Source: Pseudomonas tensinigenes (lineage in GTDB: Bacteria; Pseudomonadota; Gammaproteobacteria; Pseudomonadales; Pseudomonadaceae). Taken from it: 64,000 nt of DNA. The notes beneath the pieces are model-generated. The model saw only the letters and a program-made list of their open reading frames with translations. It ran no database searches and was not told the origin of the DNA. Below, in pieces: positions 63,428 through 64,000 of this stretch. Made by a program: the position numbers and the translations under genes. Each line of letters opens with the position of its first letter. The first letter of the stretch is position 1. Location: positions 1,667,501-1,731,500 of the forward strand of contig NZ_CP077089.1 of assembly GCF_014268445.2 (NCBI RefSeq). The letters are read 5' to 3'.

Positions 63428-64000
63428 TACACAGCCGCCTTGAAGTGCTTGGCGTAGCGCGGGCAGAGTTCGTCGCGCTTGAGCAGGATGAACACGTCGG
63501 CGACCTGAAAATCTTCGTCCCAGCACGGCTCACCGCAGATCTTCGCACCCAGACGCATGTAGGCCTTGAGCAGCGGCGGCATTTCGGCGATTACGTTCGA
63601 TGGAATATCCAGCGTCGGCAGCGGATTTTTCGGCTCGGCGCGCAGGTGTTCGGTGCACAGATAACGTTCGCGCAGGCGCTGCATGATCGCGTGGGCCTGA
63701 ATGCCGCCGTCCTGCATCGGGATGCTCGCGCAACCCATCAGATAGCTGTAGCCGCCCTGATTCAATACTTCCGCCAACTCGCCCCACAACACCGCGATGG
63801 TGCCGCCGTTGCGGTACGCCGGGTCGACGCAGGTGCGGCCGATTTCGAGGATCGGGCCTTGCAGATGGGCGAGGCCGTGCAGGCTGAATTCCTCTTCGCT
63901 GTAGAACTTGCCGAGGCTGCTGGCGGCGGTGTGATCAAGCAAACGCGTGGTCGCGACCAAACGGCCGGTGTTCAAATCACGCACGCCGATGTGGCTGCAG
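63427..64000 (-). CDS. olsB: ornithine-acyl-ACP N-acyltransferase OlsB, start cut off
   Basis: At least 191 residues in frame to the window end, so the N-terminus lies beyond 64000. The C-terminal part has [37 protein letters not shown] and [22 protein letters not shown], typical of the GNAT-fold OlsB/hemolysin-like acyltransferases. The frame continues upstream of the GTG at 63984 without a stop (..CSHIGV), so that GTG is not the start. Paired with olsA downstream. Confidence 0.9.
   Translation of the reverse strand, partial: CSHIGVRDLNTGRLVATTRLLDHTAASSLGKFYSEEEFSLHGLAHLQGPILEIGRTCVDPAYRNGGTIAVLWGELAEVLNQGGYSYLMGCASIPMQDGGIQAHAIMQRLRERYLCTEHLRAEPKNPLPTLDIPSNVIAEMPPLLKAYMRLGAKICGEPCWDEDFQVADVFILLKRDELCPRYAKHFKAAV

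Noticed and set aside
1..64000. tRNA, rRNA, prophage or transposase genes
   Set aside because: None recognised by reading both strands; a tRNAscan or profile search could still find a short RNA that I missed.

Overview
The window is chromosomal DNA from a Pseudomonas, most likely of the P. fluorescens group. The evidence is the gene families (RapA, XenB, OprD-type porin, MucR-like MHYT-GGDEF-EAL protein, Ttg/Mex efflux pump, pca genes with a PcaR regulator), high GC with strong third-position bias, and many copies of the short palindromic REP/REPIN repeats typical of this group. No phage, plasmid, IS element, tRNA, rRNA or CRISPR array was seen. Calls rest on reading the translated sequence and on family knowledge; no database search was run.

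Layout. 1-4.0 kb: a glycine-zipper lipoprotein gene faces a leftward bacteriocin locus. The locus has an intact toxin with a colicin E3-type rRNase tip, its immunity gene, and then two further immunity genes each next to an orphan toxin tip, plus two small accessory genes. A 177-bp copy of the lipoprotein gene end and its terminator lies inside the array, which records how it was assembled. 4.2-10.9 kb: nhaA, a PLP enzyme, an FAD dehydrogenase, a lipoprotein, and an SDR with a divergent LysR regulator. 11.0-13.5 kb: a four-gene bufferin (DUF2282/DUF692/DUF2063/DoxX) operon, a copper-linked RiPP system. 13.8-16.4 kb: two tandem secreted halovibrin-like/DUF2599 paralogues. 16.6-21.6 kb: livKHMGF branched-chain amino acid transporter. 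22.0-28.6 kb: a DUF2288 protein, a 732-residue tubulin/FtsZ-superfamily protein, a beta-hydroxyacid dehydrogenase overlapping the end of a MucR-like c-di-GMP protein, and a YkgJ-like protein. 28.9-37.0 kb: an MFS transporter, rapA, small conserved proteins, a 37-residue CcoM-like cytochrome cbb3 subunit behind an Anr box, a 1.1-kb non-coding repeat island, and a Pit phosphate transporter. 38.2-51.7 kb: a consolidated protocatechuate (beta-ketoadipate) cluster, pcaR-K-IJF-HG-T-BDC, with a methyltransferase and an OprD-type porin at its edge. 52.2-58.8 kb: ttgABC efflux pump with divergent ttgR and a recognisable TtgR operator. 59.2-61.9 kb: arsR-type regulator, MFS exporter and xenB in one operon. 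61.9-64.0 kb: acpH and a leftward olsB-olsA pair, olsB running off the window end.

How the genes work together. The pca cluster covers the route from protocatechuate to succinyl-CoA and acetyl-CoA: ring cleavage (pcaHG), pcaB, pcaC, pcaD, CoA transfer (pcaIJ) and thiolysis (pcaF), with import by pcaK, pcaT and probably the porin. Two 32-bp palindromes of the PcaR type sit before pcaK and pcaI, and a related site precedes pcaR. The parts most worth a second look are the toxin/immunity array, the tubulin-like protein, the halovibrin pair and the bufferin operon.
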